From the NCBI GenBank assembly GCA_900142905.1, contig FSRV01000003.1, forward strand, positions 434,001-498,000: a stretch of DNA of 64,000 nucleotides, written 5' to 3'. Source of the DNA: Burkholderia sp. GAS332. GTDB lineage: Bacteria > Pseudomonadota > Gammaproteobacteria > Burkholderiales > Burkholderiaceae. The notes under the pieces are model-generated. The model was given only the letters and a program-made list of their open reading frames with translations, searched no databases and had not been told where the DNA came from. Both the position numbers and the translations under genes were made by a program. Shown here one piece after another: positions 63,562 through 64,000 of the stretch. Numbering within the stretch: the first letter of the stretch is position 1; each line of letters starts with the position of its first letter.

Positions 63562-64000
63562 TCAGAATGCGAGCGGCATCCGGGCGCGCAGTTCAATTGC
63601 CTCGCCGGCAGCGAGACATAGGTCCTCGCGGAAAGCGCCCGAGACAAGCTGCACGCCGACCGGCACGCCGTCATGCACGCCCGTCGGCACGCTCAGGCCG
63701 GGGAAATTGAGCGCCGCGACCAGCGTGAGTGGCAACTGAGCGTCGAGAATGCGCGACATCGTTTCCGGTCCCTCCTGATCCATGCCCCAACGCAACGGCA
63801 TTTCAAGCGAGGTCGGCATTAGCACGAGCGGATATTGCTCGAAAAACGCGTTCCACTTACGACGCAGACGGTCGCGTCGGGCAAGGCCCTGGATGTAACC
63901 CTCGAGTGTCACTCCGGTGTCGACGCGAGCGAGCATGCTTTGCAAAGCGTTGCGTGCACCTTGATCGCCGTACCCTTCAACGGTCTGTGCGAAGCCGGTC
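63562..64000 (-). CDS. Amidase-signature-family protein, C-terminal part (cut by window edge)
   Basis: About 146 residues enter from the right edge and end at TGA 63562-63564. The C-terminal region of amidase-signature enzymes is visible: LVLMPTSLEMPLRWG, LVAALNFPGLSVPTG, GVPVGVQLVSGAFRED. The catalytic Ser-Ser-Lys region lies outside the window. It is probably co-transcribed with the M20 amidohydrolase; both cleave amide bonds. Confidence 0.88.
   Translation of the reverse strand, partial: TGFAQTVEGYGDQGARNALQSMLARVDTGVTLEGYIQGLARRDRLRRKWNAFFEQYPLVLMPTSLEMPLRWGMDQEGPETMSRILDAQLPLTLVAALNFPGLSVPTGVHDGVPVGVQLVSGAFREDLCLAAGEAIELRARMPLAF

Noticed and set aside
1..64000. tRNA, rRNA and CRISPR arrays
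   Set aside because: I looked for rRNA motifs, tRNA-like stems with CCA or GTTCGA-type loops, and short regular repeats, and saw none convincing; a covariance-model search would settle it.

Overview
This GC-rich window looks like part of a replicon from a Burkholderiaceae bacterium (Paraburkholderia/Caballeronia/Cupriavidus type). The reasons are a Burkholderia-type trimeric porin, a phasin, GTG starts with strong GGAG-type ribosome sites, and a dense mix of catabolic operons with IS91-family, RIT and Tn3-family mobile DNA. The genus is inferred from gene style only.

Layout. (1) 1-14.5 kb: a giant RTX protein gene (2548 aa, about 14 tandem repeats of ~127 aa, minus strand), a membrane protein, and a plus-strand type I secretion operon (ABC transporter, HlyD-type adaptor, TolC-type channel) that probably exports it. 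(2) 14.7-25.7 kb: a mobile island. A complete IS91-like unit (tyrosine recombinase plus HUH transposase) faces a second, chimeric IS91-like unit whose transposase gene is split by a RIT element (three overlapping tyrosine-recombinase genes). The inverted copies share ~1.38 kb. They enclose a short stretch with a phasin and three small genes. (3) 25.9-29.8 kb: a hypothetical gene, a chemotaxis receptor, a small secreted or membrane peptide and a porin. (4) 30-47.2 kb: a large divergent catabolic cluster. Leftward genes are AccB-like and AccC-like proteins, two diverged HMGL/pyruvate-carboxylase-type proteins, a DUF35 protein, an acyl-CoA ligase and a thiolase-fold protein. Rightward genes are a carboxyltransferase, a second mini biotin carrier, an MFS transporter, a GntR regulator, a second acyl-CoA ligase, a TauD-type dioxygenase, biotin synthase and a P450. 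A dyad, ATTGT-NN-ACAAT, recurs in the three intergenic regions that would control these units. (5) 47.3-51.7 kb: a decayed amino-acid ABC ATPase abutting a Tn3-family transposase gene with a single frameshift and a TnpC-like gene. (6) 51.9-64 kb: a 3-hydroxybenzoate-type operon (thioesterase, SDR, MobA-like hydroxylase, MarR regulator) divergent from a Crp/Fnr regulator; an MFS/BKACE/carnitine-dehydrogenase-like operon; ornithine cyclodeaminase; an Lrp regulator; an M20 amidohydrolase; and an amidase cut by the window edge.

The most interesting part is region 4. It contains all parts of a biotin-dependent carboxylase, two CoA ligases, an aldolase- or thiolase-like pair and two catalytically odd carboxyltransferase-fold proteins that have lost complementary metal ligands, plus its own BioB and a BioI-like P450. 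I do not recognise it as a described pathway; its substrate cannot be read from sequence. The RIT element sitting at the zinc-finger codons of an IS91 transposase, with flanks from two different IS91 elements, is the second highlight.
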